DNA of 64,000 bases from Sulfurimonas sp. (GTDB taxonomy: Bacteria; Campylobacterota; Campylobacteria; Campylobacterales; Sulfurimonadaceae), in assembly GCF_023229025.1 (NCBI RefSeq), contig NZ_JALOAA010000002.1, positions 1-64,000 on the forward strand, in the 5' to 3' direction. The notes beneath the pieces are model-generated. The model was not told where the DNA came from. It searched no databases and saw nothing but the letters and a program-made list of their open reading frames with translations. Every line of letters starts with the position of its first letter. Position 1 is the first letter of the stretch. Below are positions 38,468-47,012 of this stretch, in pieces. Position numbers and translations under genes: made by a program.

Positions 38468-40054
38468 GTGGTATTACTAGATGCTAAAAGTAAAAACGGC
38501 TCATCATCGTCATTGACTCTTGTAACCCCAAAAAATGAGAAAGGTAGCTCATTTTCAGATTTTCTAAGGGGTGCGAGCGAAAAAAAAGAGGGCAAAGGTG
38601 TTCAAAACGGCTCCTTAATCTTAGCGCTGGGCAGTGATGTTAAAAATGTTAAACCTGCACAGGTCGGCATAAAGGCGGAGAAAAATCTCTCGCTTTTAAA
38701 TAGTGAAGATAAGCTAACACTGTTAGATAAAGAGGAGTTATCGGAGCTAAATCCAAAACTCACATCTTCTCTTACTAAAGATGATATGAAAGCATTAATA
38801 GTCGATGCAAAAAACTATCTCAAAGATAAAATCCAAAATAGCGATGGATATAAAAAGGCAGAGATAAAAGAGCTACCAAAAACTCTAGGTGGCTTAGTCG
38901 ATGCTGCTAAAAAATTTGGTATAGATATAAGCAAAATAAGTTTTCAAGAGATAAAGTCAAGCGTTAAAAATGATACAAACTTAAAAGAACTCTCCACAGT
39001 AACCCAAAAAGAGACAAAAGGCACTACAGAGGGGCAAACAGAGCCAAAGAAAGATGTTGTTCAAGAAAGAAAGAGTGGCTCAGAGAGAGAGATACGCCCA
39101 GAGGGTCCAAAAGAGGCACGCCCAGATATTTTAAAAGAGGGGATATCTGTTAAGAAAACTACCGGAGTTGATGAAAAAAAGCTAAATACAGCTGCTGCAA
39201 ATGCACAAAAAGCAGAGGCGGAAGTATCTAGCGAGATTAGAAATAGTGAAAAAACTACTCACAGAGAGATAAGAGAGACACCACTCTTTAAAGCACAAAA
39301 TCCGCAGCAACACACAACAACAGAGCAGATTGTTCAAGCTAAAGCAAATAATATACAAAAAACAGATGAAAAAACACCTAAGACAAAAGCAGATGAGACG
39401 CTTAAGCTTCTTCTTCGTGAAGAAAAATCATCTACGAGCACTCTTGCACTAACAGCTGATTTCTCTGTAGCTACTGCTAGAGTTATTGCTCCAACCCCGA
39501 CACAAGACAGTATTAAAACATTAGAGCAACTTTTAGGAGGAGACACCTCCTTGCCTGAATCCAGCAGCTCCTCTTCAAAAACAGAATCATCAATAACGCA
39601 TAAAGCTGATAGTTTTGAGGTGAAGCTAAACGAAGCAAAACAGATGATTAAATATCTTTCTAATGATATAAAGAGTGCTATTGAGGAGTATAAATCGCCT
39701 TTTACTAGAGTTAAGATTCAGCTCAATCCTGCACACCTTGGAGAGGTTGATTTAACGGTAGTACAAAGAGGTAAAAACCTACATGTAAATATTAGTTCAA
39801 ACAGTGTAGCGGTAAATACTTTGGCGATGAATGCCAATGAGCTAAAAGTACAGTTAAACAATAGTGGAATAAATAATGCTTCATTAAACTTTAGTAATGG
39901 TTCACAAGGTGGTGGTGATACAAATGCCGGTGGAGGAAACCAGCATAGACAACATGAGCAAAAAGCTCATGAAGAGTATAACTACTTTGAGAGTGAAGAG
40001 ACACACGAAGAGATACTAAGCTCTTTAGAAATTGTAGTCCCTAGATATATATAA
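38468..40054 (+). CDS. fliK: flagellar hook-length control protein FliK
   Basis: FliK measures hook length and switches the flagellar export apparatus to filament substrates. The C-terminal Flg_hook domain is clear, with RVKIQLNPAHLGEVDLTVV at about 413-431 and a following GKNLHVNISSNS. The long, charged and repetitive middle (KEARPDILKEGISVKK, EKTTHREIRETP) serves as the ruler region and is poorly conserved. GTG start at 38468 follows AAAAAGGTGGTG. It is the first gene after the sigma-54 promoter. Confidence 0.88.
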   Translation: MVLLDAKSKNGSSSSLTLVTPKNEKGSSFSDFLRGASEKKEGKGVQNGSLILALGSDVKNVKPAQVGIKAEKNLSLLNSEDKLTLLDKEELSELNPKLTSSLTKDDMKALIVDAKNYLKDKIQNSDGYKKAEIKELPKTLGGLVDAAKKFGIDISKISFQEIKSSVKNDTNLKELSTVTQKETKGTTEGQTEPKKDVVQERKSGSEREIRPEGPKEARPDILKEGISVKKTTGVDEKKLNTAAANAQKAEAEVSSEIRNSEKTTHREIRETPLFKAQNPQQHTTTEQIVQAKANNIQKTDEKTPKTKADETLKLLLREEKSSTSTLALTADFSVATARVIAPTPTQDSIKTLEQLLGGDTSLPESSSSSSKTESSITHKADSFEVKLNEAKQMIKYLSNDIKSAIEEYKSPFTRVKIQLNPAHLGEVDLTVVQRGKNLHVNISSNSVAVNTLAMNANELKVQLNNSGINNASLNFSNGSQGGGDTNAGGGNQHRQHEQKAHEEYNYFESEETHEEILSSLEIVVPRYI

Positions 40055-40061
40055 ATAAAAT

Positions 40062-40132
40062 TTGCCTCGAATAATGAGGCAAGCTCCAGTGCCTAAGCGG
40101 CTAGCGAAGTAAAAAGGAGTTGTTCTTTTTAC
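40062..40132 (+). other. two stem-loops in the fliK-flgD spacer
   Basis: TTGCCTC (40062-40068) pairs with GAGGCAA (40076-40082). GTAAAAAG (40109-40116) pairs with CTTTTTAC (40125-40132). Both lie between fliK and flgD in one presumed transcript. They may attenuate or process the mRNA, changing the ratio of regulator to structural proteins. Confidence 0.45.
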
Positions 40133-40156
40133 GGATAATAAATTAAAGGAAGTATC

Positions 40157-40822
40157 ATGGCAATCACATCAACAGGCTTAAATGCAGCAACAAATGCGGA
40201 GTACGCGCCTACAACTACGGTTGAAGATAAGACGGTGCTAGGCAAAGATGACTTTATGACTCTTTTGTTAGTTGAGCTTCAAAACCAAGATCCGACAGAA
40301 CCTATGGATAGTGAGAAGATTTTGACTCAGACATCGCAACTTGCAACTCTTGAAGCTACCGAGAATACAAATAAAGCATTAGAGGACTTAGCGCTATCGC
40401 TAGGTAGTTCGCAGCAGTACAGTACAATATCTGCTATTGGCAAAACAGCAGATATGGGGAGTAATGCTATCGTCTTAGATGAAGGAAGCGAAACTACTTT
40501 TGAGATATATTTCCCTGATGAGATAGAGAGAGGAAATGTTGAGATACTTGATGTCAACGGCAATATAATAAAAACAATAGATGTCGGTACAAATCCTAAA
40601 GGAGTTTACCAGTTTACATGGGATGGAACAGATCGAAACGGAAACAGTGTTGAAAGCGGAATTTACTATGCAACTGCCTCATACACAAATCCAAACGGTG
40701 ATGATTTAACAACAAGAGTTGGAGCTTACCCTATTGAATCAGTTAGATTTGATGGTGATGAGACTTACTTCAAGGTAGGCTCTAGCTATGTTTCTCTTAC
40801 AGATGTAAAAGAGATTTACTAA
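40157..40822 (+). CDS. flgD: flagellar hook-assembly capping protein FlgD
   Basis: FlgD caps the growing hook so that FlgE subunits add beneath it. The N-terminal LGKDDFMTLLLVELQNQDP and SEKILTQTSQLATLE are typical. The central domains include the tudor/Fn3-like core with YQFTWDGTDRNGNSVESG. AAAGGAAG precedes the ATG. It stands between fliK and a hook protein gene, as in related flagellar operons. Confidence 0.93.
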   Translation: MAITSTGLNAATNAEYAPTTTVEDKTVLGKDDFMTLLLVELQNQDPTEPMDSEKILTQTSQLATLEATENTNKALEDLALSLGSSQQYSTISAIGKTADMGSNAIVLDEGSETTFEIYFPDEIERGNVEILDVNGNIIKTIDVGTNPKGVYQFTWDGTDRNGNSVESGIYYATASYTNPNGDDLTTRVGAYPIESVRFDGDETYFKVGSSYVSLTDVKEIY

Positions 40823-40840
40823 GAGTAGAGGTACACTAAA

Positions 40841-42097
40841 ATGATGACTCAGGCTTTTTATACAGGGATAAATGGAATTAAAACGCATCAATATGGAATT
40901 GATGTAATTTCGGATAATTTATCAAATATAAACACGGTTGGATTTCGTGAATATACGACAGAGTTTTCATCACTTTTTGAAAATGCTCTTGTCACATCTG
41001 CGGCGTCTTCAAGTGTAAATAGCAGTATTGGAATAGGTACAAAGCTAAACGCAGTTACCATGAGCCAGAGCAAAGGCTCTATGCAGCTAAGCGATAGAAG
41101 TACGGATTTAGCAATCTTTGGTGACGGCTGGTTTGGAATTCAAGCAGAAGGGGAGCCGCTCTATACTCGCAACGGCTCTTTTGTGTTTGATAAAGATAGA
41201 GATTTGGTTACCAATGACGGTTATTATGTTTTGGGGACTATGGGGAGCAATATCAACAATGGAGTGTTGAGTGAGCAGTTAGCAGAGGTAGAGCTTGGAG
41301 ATGTAAACGCGCAGGAGAAACTACGTTTTCCGGATGAGCTGCTCTTCCCGCCCCAAGCAACAACTGAGGCAAATTTTTATGGTAATTTAGGTGCAGGGGA
41401 TGAGATAGAAGTTATAAGTTCTGAAATTATTGATGCACAAGGTGTTAGAAATAATTTAAGACTTGAGTTTACAAAAAGTGTTCCTCAGCTCTCCCCTGGA
41501 AGTCAGTGGGATATAGTCGCTACGGTTGAGAATCTTAAAGGTACAGAAATTTATAGTACAAGCAACGGCGTTGCAAGCTTTGATGATACGGGGGCATTGA
41601 TATCATCAACACTAACATCAATAGACAATAACGGAACAAATGTAGCAATTAATCTTGGCAGTGGATATGAGGGTGTTATGTCTTTAGGAGATACTTTTAG
41701 CGGCTCTAGTTCTTCAAACGGTCTTGTCGGCGGTAGTCTTATTGGGTACGATATAAATAAAAATGCAGATGTAATCGCTACTTTTTCTAACGGCATGCAG
41801 AGTGCCGTTGGAAAAATTGGAGTATTTCATTTTCAAAATGACAGAGGACTTGAACGTCAAGGCAGCTCAAGATTTTCAGAGTCTCAAAACAGCGGTAGAC
41901 CAATATTTTTTCAAGATGAAAACGGTAAAAATATTATAGGAACCGATATTTCAAACTTTAAACTTGAGGGCTCTAATGTTGATATTACGGCCGGTCTTAC
42001 AGAAATTATAATTATGCAAAGATCATACGATGCAAACTCAAAATCAATAACAACGGCAGACGAGATGTTACAAAAAGCCTTAAGCATGGATGCTTAA
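40841..42097 (+). CDS. flgE: flagellar hook-basal body protein, FlgE-like (smaller paralogue)
   Basis: The 418-residue protein begins MTQAFYTGINGIKTHQYGID and has SDNLSNINTVGFREY, the rod/hook family N-terminal signature. Its C-terminus has VDITAGLTEIIIMQRSYDAN, the family D0 helix. The middle (NGSFVFDKDRDLV, ATTEANFYGNLGAG) fits FlgE. It follows flgD by 18 bases. It is smaller than the neighbouring 713-residue FlgE, so it could be a hook variant, a junction protein or a FlgE2-type protein. Confidence 0.85.
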   Translation: MMTQAFYTGINGIKTHQYGIDVISDNLSNINTVGFREYTTEFSSLFENALVTSAASSSVNSSIGIGTKLNAVTMSQSKGSMQLSDRSTDLAIFGDGWFGIQAEGEPLYTRNGSFVFDKDRDLVTNDGYYVLGTMGSNINNGVLSEQLAEVELGDVNAQEKLRFPDELLFPPQATTEANFYGNLGAGDEIEVISSEIIDAQGVRNNLRLEFTKSVPQLSPGSQWDIVATVENLKGTEIYSTSNGVASFDDTGALISSTLTSIDNNGTNVAINLGSGYEGVMSLGDTFSGSSSSNGLVGGSLIGYDINKNADVIATFSNGMQSAVGKIGVFHFQNDRGLERQGSSRFSESQNSGRPIFFQDENGKNIIGTDISNFKLEGSNVDITAGLTEIIIMQRSYDANSKSITTADEMLQKALSMDA

Positions 42098-42102
42098 TAA
42101 AG

Positions 42103-42119
42103 TTGGAACATAAAATGCT
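42103..42119 (+). promoter_or_regulatory. sigma-54 promoter of the large flgE
   Basis: TTGGAACATAAAATGCT has GG at 42105-42106 and GC at 42117-42118 with 10 bases between, close to the RpoN consensus of Campylobacter. Transcription should begin near 42130, giving a leader of about 107 bases before the ATG at 42237. Confidence 0.78.
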
Positions 42120-42236
42120 ATTTTATTTACAATAATAGTTTACCTGTTAAAAAAGGGTAAGTGTTGCCAATAGGGCTTCTTTAACACAATAAGATTTTTT
42201 CTTGAGAGTGTTATAAATGAATAATAAGGATTTAAA

Positions 42237-44378
42237 ATGTTAAAATCACTTTTTTCCGGTGTATCCGGACTACAGTCACATCAAGTTGCGATGGACGTAG
42301 AATCAAATAATATTGCAAACGTAAATACCATAGGTTTTAAATATTCACGTGCGAACTTTTCTGATCTTCTTGCTCAGACACAAGCAATTGCAACTGCTCC
42401 TCAAGGTGAATTGGGTGGTAAAAATCCGGTACAGGTAGGTCTTGGTGCAAGTGCTAGTTCAGTAACTAAGATTTTTGCGCAGGGCTCTGTTCAAAATTCT
42501 GATAAAAATACAGACGTTGCTATTCAAGGGGATGGTTTTTTCATAGTCTCTCCCGATGGCGGTAACACATACAAGTATACACGATCAGGTGACTTTAAGT
42601 TTGATGCCGGTGGAAATTTTGTTGATAACAACGGTTTTATAGTTCAAGGATGGCTTAGAGATCCAGTGACAGGCAAAGTTGATGCGACAGCACCTATTAC
42701 GGATATAAATATACCACCGGGGCTTACTACTCCCGCATCTCCAACACAAAATGTCGTTGTTAAGGCAAACCTAAACTCAGGACCTAGAGTTGAGAACTTT
42801 TCACCTGCTTACGAAGTTCCTGCAGGTCCTCCGCCGGCACTCCCTACTCCACCTGCTCTTGATGAGAATGGAAACCCAATAGAGTCCGGCGATATGGGTG
42901 TTATGTTTAATGACTCGGGAGAGGCGTTTAATCTTCAAACAAATCAAGGTATTTGGGCATCATTTGTGAACTCAACAACAACATCAAGTGTGGCAGTTCC
43001 AGGTGGTGGAGCCGAGTTAGATATTACATTTGAATTAGATGACGGTACTACAAAACAGATTACAACAACCGGTGGTCTTGCAACAAACACGGCAGATGAA
43101 GATGGTGCAAGATATGTCTCGGCAATTAATGCTCAGACATCTGTAACAGGCATAAGTGCCGCATACGATACCGTAACCGATACAATAACACTAACAAACT
43201 CAAACTCAAATGCAAACGCTTCGCATAATATTAGAATAAGCGCCGTTGGAGGTGGAGATGGTAGTGGATTCGTTGTTGGAGATTCAGTTACTACGGCATA
43301 TAGATATCAGTATGATCCTACTGTATCTACAACAGTAGCCGGAAGTGATAAGAAATTTACTACAATAGCAGATCTCCGTGAGGCTCTTGAGACTCAAGCA
43401 AATGCAGACGGTGGTGGTGCAACAAGTAATGTTGAAGTAAAAGTAAATGAGCAAGGTAAGATTGAGTTGTCAAATCCTGGTGGAAGTGCAAACGATTATG
43501 ATATTAATCTGTCAATTACAGGGATGAATGCAAGTAGTGTTGTAGGCGGTGGAATAACCGAAAATACAAGATTTACAAGAAACATGGAAGCATTAAACTC
43601 AACTCTTCCTTCTGGAAGTACGGCAACGGCGTTTTCTCAAGGTTTTAATGCGGCAACACACTCATCTAGTATAGATATTTTTGACTCATTAGGATCAAAA
43701 CATACTCTTAGAACGGAGTTTAGAAAAGTTTCGGTAGACGCTTCAACAGGAAGTACTTGGAATTTAAAGATAAGTGTTCCTGAGCCTGCTACTATTGACT
43801 CAATTGCGCCGTATAATGAAAAGACCGGTTTTGTAAGATTTAATAGTGATGGTTCACTATCTACATATAACCCGCCAAATGTCTCTTTTACAGCAAATAA
43901 CGGCTCGGCTGCAAATCAGCAAGTTGCAATCGACCTTGGTACTTCCAACGGTTTTGATGGCATGACTAGTTTTGATTCTGCTTCATCAACCTCAGGAATA
44001 AGTCAGGATGGTTTTACGGGTGGAGATTTAGTCGGTATTAGAATTGATCAAAGCGGTACGTTAGTCGGCTCATTTAGCAATGGACGCTCTTTTGGATTGG
44101 CACAAATCGGTATGGCAAAGTTTACAAACAATGAAGGTCTCTCTACTGAGGGTGGAAATGTTTTTATACAGACTGCGAACTCCGGAGACCCAATCATAGG
44201 TACGGCAGCAACGGCAGGGCGTGGTTTTATGCAAGCTGCGGCACTTGAGGCTTCAAACGTTGACTTGTCTCGCTCTTTGACACAGCTTATAATCATTCAA
44301 AGAGGTTATCAGGCAAATGGTAAAACAATTACCACTTCAGACACTCTTCTTGAGACACTTATCGGGTTAAAGCGATAA
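42237..44378 (+). CDS. flgE: flagellar hook protein FlgE (large type)
   Basis: This 713-residue hook subunit polymerises into the flexible hook. The N-terminal LFSGVSGLQSHQVAMDVES and NNIANVNTIGFKYSRANFSD, and the C-terminal LTQLIIIQRGYQANGKTITT, are the conserved D0 segments. A large, serine- and threonine-rich central part (about residues 180-500) is an insertion compared with enterobacterial FlgE and is usual in Campylobacterota. It has its own sigma-54 promoter. AAGGATTT precedes the ATG. Confidence 0.92.
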   Translation: MLKSLFSGVSGLQSHQVAMDVESNNIANVNTIGFKYSRANFSDLLAQTQAIATAPQGELGGKNPVQVGLGASASSVTKIFAQGSVQNSDKNTDVAIQGDGFFIVSPDGGNTYKYTRSGDFKFDAGGNFVDNNGFIVQGWLRDPVTGKVDATAPITDINIPPGLTTPASPTQNVVVKANLNSGPRVENFSPAYEVPAGPPPALPTPPALDENGNPIESGDMGVMFNDSGEAFNLQTNQGIWASFVNSTTTSSVAVPGGGAELDITFELDDGTTKQITTTGGLATNTADEDGARYVSAINAQTSVTGISAAYDTVTDTITLTNSNSNANASHNIRISAVGGGDGSGFVVGDSVTTAYRYQYDPTVSTTVAGSDKKFTTIADLREALETQANADGGGATSNVEVKVNEQGKIELSNPGGSANDYDINLSITGMNASSVVGGGITENTRFTRNMEALNSTLPSGSTATAFSQGFNAATHSSSIDIFDSLGSKHTLRTEFRKVSVDASTGSTWNLKISVPEPATIDSIAPYNEKTGFVRFNSDGSLSTYNPPNVSFTANNGSAANQQVAIDLGTSNGFDGMTSFDSASSTSGISQDGFTGGDLVGIRIDQSGTLVGSFSNGRSFGLAQIGMAKFTNNEGLSTEGGNVFIQTANSGDPIIGTAATAGRGFMQAAALEASNVDLSRSLTQLIIIQRGYQANGKTITTSDTLLETLIGLKR

Positions 44379-44430
44379 GTTTTAAATCTATTTTGTTATA
44401 ATTCCTTCTGCTTTTTTAAAGCAAGCTTTA

Positions 44431-44444
44431 GCCGCGAAAGCGGC
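44431..44444 (+). terminator. GC-rich hairpin after flgE
   Basis: GCCGC-GAAA-GCGGC forms a short stem with a GAAA tetraloop. It lies 53 bases after the flgE stop codon and is followed by GTTTAGCGTTTT, a partial U tract. Likely rho-independent terminator. Confidence 0.6.
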
Positions 44445-44483
44445 GTTTAGCGTTTTAAATTTAATGAAAATCAAGGAATTATC

Positions 44484-45647
44484 ATGCGTTTTTCTGCTCC
44501 CCTAAAATCAAATTCAAAAAAAATTATGCTCCTTGGTTCAGGCGAACTCGGTAAAGAAGTAGCCATAGAAGCCCAAAGACTAGGTCTTGAGGTCATTGCC
44601 GTGGACAGATACCAAAATGCGCCTGCTCATCATGTAGCTCACCGTTCATATGTTGTAAATATGCAGGATAAAAACGCAGTATTAGAGATTATTTATCGTG
44701 AAAAACCCGACTATATTCTTCCGGAGATAGAGGCTATAAGCATTGATGCTCTTTTTGCAGCAGAAGATAAAGGGTATAACGTTATTCCAAACGCAAGTGC
44801 AGTTAGTAAGACTATGAATAGAAAAAATATTCGCACGTTTGCGGCAGAGACACTTGGACTTAAAACCGGTTCATATGAGTTTGTTACTACAAAAGATGGA
44901 CTAAAAAGAGCAGCACAAAATATGGGTTTTCCATGTATAATCAAACCTGTTATGAGTAGTTCAGGTCATGGTCAAAGTGTCGCTAAGAGCATAGAGGATA
45001 TTGATGCTTCATGGGAGATTGCAAAAGAGGCACGCGGGGATGCAAGCGAGCTTATTGTTGAAGCGTTTGTCGATTTTGACTATGAGATAACAATGCTAAC
45101 TGTAAGAAACGGAGAGGAGACGGTTTTTTGTGAGCCGATAGGCCATGAGCAAAGAGACGGCGACTACATATTTTCATGGCAACCTATGCAGATGAGCTCC
45201 TTGGCAAAAGAGCGCTCGCAGGATATGGCTAAGAAAATTACGGATGGTCTTGGAGGTCGCGGTCTTTTTGGGGTGGAACTTTTTATAAAAGATGATGAGG
45301 TCTATTTCTCTGAAGTGTCGCCACGCCCGCATGATACCGGAATGGTAACATTAATCACACAGTCTCAAAGCGAGTTTGCACTTCACTTGCGTGCTATTTT
45401 AGGACTCCCCTTAGGGTTTACATTTTATGGGGCGGGTGCTAGTGCCGCATTTAAATCAGAAGTTCATAGCTATGCTCCTGTTATAAGTGTGGACGATAGC
45501 CTATTTAGCGATAATAGTTTTGTTAGAATTTTTTCAAAACCCGAAGCTCATAAAGGCAGAAGATTAGCCGTAGCGCTTGTTTTTGATGAAGCAGAAAAAG
45601 CACTAGAAAAATCAAGAGAGTTGATTGAAAGTATTAAGGATAGCTAG
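44484..45647 (+). CDS. purT: formate-dependent phosphoribosylglycinamide formyltransferase 2
   Basis: PurT forms FGAR from GAR, formate and ATP, a folate-free route for purine step three. It is an ATP-grasp enzyme with N-terminal [18 protein letters not shown], central [17 protein letters not shown] and C-terminal [18 protein letters not shown]. The length, 387 residues, is typical. CAAGGAAT precedes the ATG. The next gene starts directly after its stop codon (TAG-ATG). Confidence 0.94.
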   Translation: MRFSAPLKSNSKKIMLLGSGELGKEVAIEAQRLGLEVIAVDRYQNAPAHHVAHRSYVVNMQDKNAVLEIIYREKPDYILPEIEAISIDALFAAEDKGYNVIPNASAVSKTMNRKNIRTFAAETLGLKTGSYEFVTTKDGLKRAAQNMGFPCIIKPVMSSSGHGQSVAKSIEDIDASWEIAKEARGDASELIVEAFVDFDYEITMLTVRNGEETVFCEPIGHEQRDGDYIFSWQPMQMSSLAKERSQDMAKKITDGLGGRGLFGVELFIKDDEVYFSEVSPRPHDTGMVTLITQSQSEFALHLRAILGLPLGFTFYGAGASAAFKSEVHSYAPVISVDDSLFSDNSFVRIFSKPEAHKGRRLAVALVFDEAEKALEKSRELIESIKDS

Positions 45648-46577
45648 ATGAAGATTGTTATACTTGACGCACTAACATTTGGGGATACATCTCTTAGTGG
45701 GTTTTTTGAGCTAGGAGATGTCGATATTTTTCAGACAACTTCGCCCGAGCAGACGCAAGAACGTGTAATCGGCGCTGATGTTATAGTTACTAACAAAGTC
45801 ATTATAACAGATGCTCACATCTCAAACACCTCCTCTTTAAAACTTATCTGCGTTGCAGCAACCGGTATGAACAATGTAGATATAGAGGCTGCAAACAAAA
45901 GAGATATTTTAGTAAAAAATGTCTCCGGATACTCAACTGACTCTGTAATACAACACACCTTCTCTATGCTCTTTTATCTCGTAGGACACTCTAGATACTA
46001 TGATGAGTATGTAAAAGAGGGTTCTTATGCAAAAAGTGCTATTTTCACTGATGTCTCACATCCATTTTTTGAGATTAAAGGTAAAAAATGGGGAGTAATT
46101 GGATTAGGAACGATAGGCAGAGGGGTTGCAGAGATAGCATCTGCTTTTGGGGCAGATGTATGCTACTTCTCAACAAGCGGTAAAAATCACAATCATGATT
46201 ATCAACATGTAGAGCTTGATGAGATGCTTAAGAGTTGCCATATAATCTCTATACACGCACCGTTAAATGATAAAACTCTTAATCTGTTAGATTATGAAGA
46301 GTTGTTAATGTGTAGAGACGGGGCTGTAGTTTTAAATCTTGGGCGCGGCGGTATAATCAACGAAGAGGCAGTTGCAAAAGTAATTGATGAGAAAAATATC
46401 TCTTTTGGACTGGATGTTCTTAGCCGTGAGCCGATGGAGGAGAACCATCCGCTTTTGAGTGTGAAAAACGGAGATAATCTCTATATAACACCGCATATTG
46501 CATGGACAAGTATTGAAGCCAGAGATAAGCTTATCGCGGGTGTGATAGAGAATATTAAATCATTAAAAAGCAGATAA
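45648..46577 (+). CDS. D-isomer-specific 2-hydroxyacid dehydrogenase
   Basis: NAD-dependent enzymes of this family reduce 2-oxoacids such as hydroxypyruvate or glyoxylate. The nucleotide-binding motif is GVIGLGTIGRGVAE. Catalytic residues are the arginine of LNLGRGGIINEEA, the glutamate of SREPMEENHP and the histidine of YITPHIAW. Its similarity to glycerate dehydrogenase (HprA) fits best, but the substrate is uncertain. It is 309 residues long and translationally coupled to purT. Confidence 0.85.
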   Translation: MKIVILDALTFGDTSLSGFFELGDVDIFQTTSPEQTQERVIGADVIVTNKVIITDAHISNTSSLKLICVAATGMNNVDIEAANKRDILVKNVSGYSTDSVIQHTFSMLFYLVGHSRYYDEYVKEGSYAKSAIFTDVSHPFFEIKGKKWGVIGLGTIGRGVAEIASAFGADVCYFSTSGKNHNHDYQHVELDEMLKSCHIISIHAPLNDKTLNLLDYEELLMCRDGAVVLNLGRGGIINEEAVAKVIDEKNISFGLDVLSREPMEENHPLLSVKNGDNLYITPHIAWTSIEARDKLIAGVIENIKSLKSR

Positions 46578-46578
46578 C

Positions 46579-46983
46579 ATAGCGGAGCTCACTCTTTTTT
46601 TATCCGCTTTTTTAGCTGCGACGATACTGCCTTTTAGTTCAGAGGTTGTACTTGTTGCTGCTCTCTCAAGCGGTATGCCTGAGTTAAATGCACTTTTATC
46701 TGCCTCAAGCGGAAATATTCTTGCTATCGTTTTAAACTACTTTTTAGGCTATTTGCTTTACGAAAAAACAAAAACAAAACTTCTCTCATCTAAAACAGGA
46801 GTAAAAGCATACGGCTATGGACATATATACGGCTACTACGCACTTCTGCTTTCATGGTTGCCAATTATCGGCGACCCGCTAACACTTGTTGCGGGAGTTG
46901 TTAGACTCAAGTTTGTTTGGTTTGTTTTAATTGCCGGGAGTTTAAGGATAGCAAGGTACTACTTTTTGACTCTTGTGGTATAA
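46579..46983 (+). CDS. YqaA/DedA-like small membrane protein without normal start codon
   Basis: The frame encodes FLSAFLAATILPFSSE, GNILAIVLNYFLGYLL and RLKFVWFVLIAGSLRIARYY, as in YqaA-family (VTT/DedA-like) membrane proteins of about 140 residues. The reading frame is protein-like from just after the previous gene, yet contains no ATG, GTG or TTG before position 46675, which would remove the conserved first helix. The natural start probably lies at ATA 46579-46581, giving xAELTLFLSAF; a change of ATG to ATA would explain this. The gene may be poorly translated or use a rare AUA start. Boundaries are therefore tentative. Confidence 0.6.
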   Translation: MAELTLFLSAFLAATILPFSSEVVLVAALSSGMPELNALLSASSGNILAIVLNYFLGYLLYEKTKTKLLSSKTGVKAYGYGHIYGYYALLLSWLPIIGDPLTLVAGVVRLKFVWFVLIAGSLRIARYYFLTLVV

Positions 46984-46984
46984 T
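46976..46984 (+). promoter_or_regulatory. extended -10 promoter for the sensor kinase
   Basis: TGGTATAAT-type extended -10 (TATAAT 46979-46984) spans the end of the YqaA-like gene, 28 bases before the kinase ATG. Confidence 0.5.
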
Positions 46985-47012
46985 TTACTACCTTTAAAAA
47001 ATCGGTAATATT

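Noticed and set aside
46675..46983. Start of the YqaA-like gene at the first in-frame ATG
   Set aside because: It would remove the conserved first membrane helix, so an upstream unusual start is more likely.
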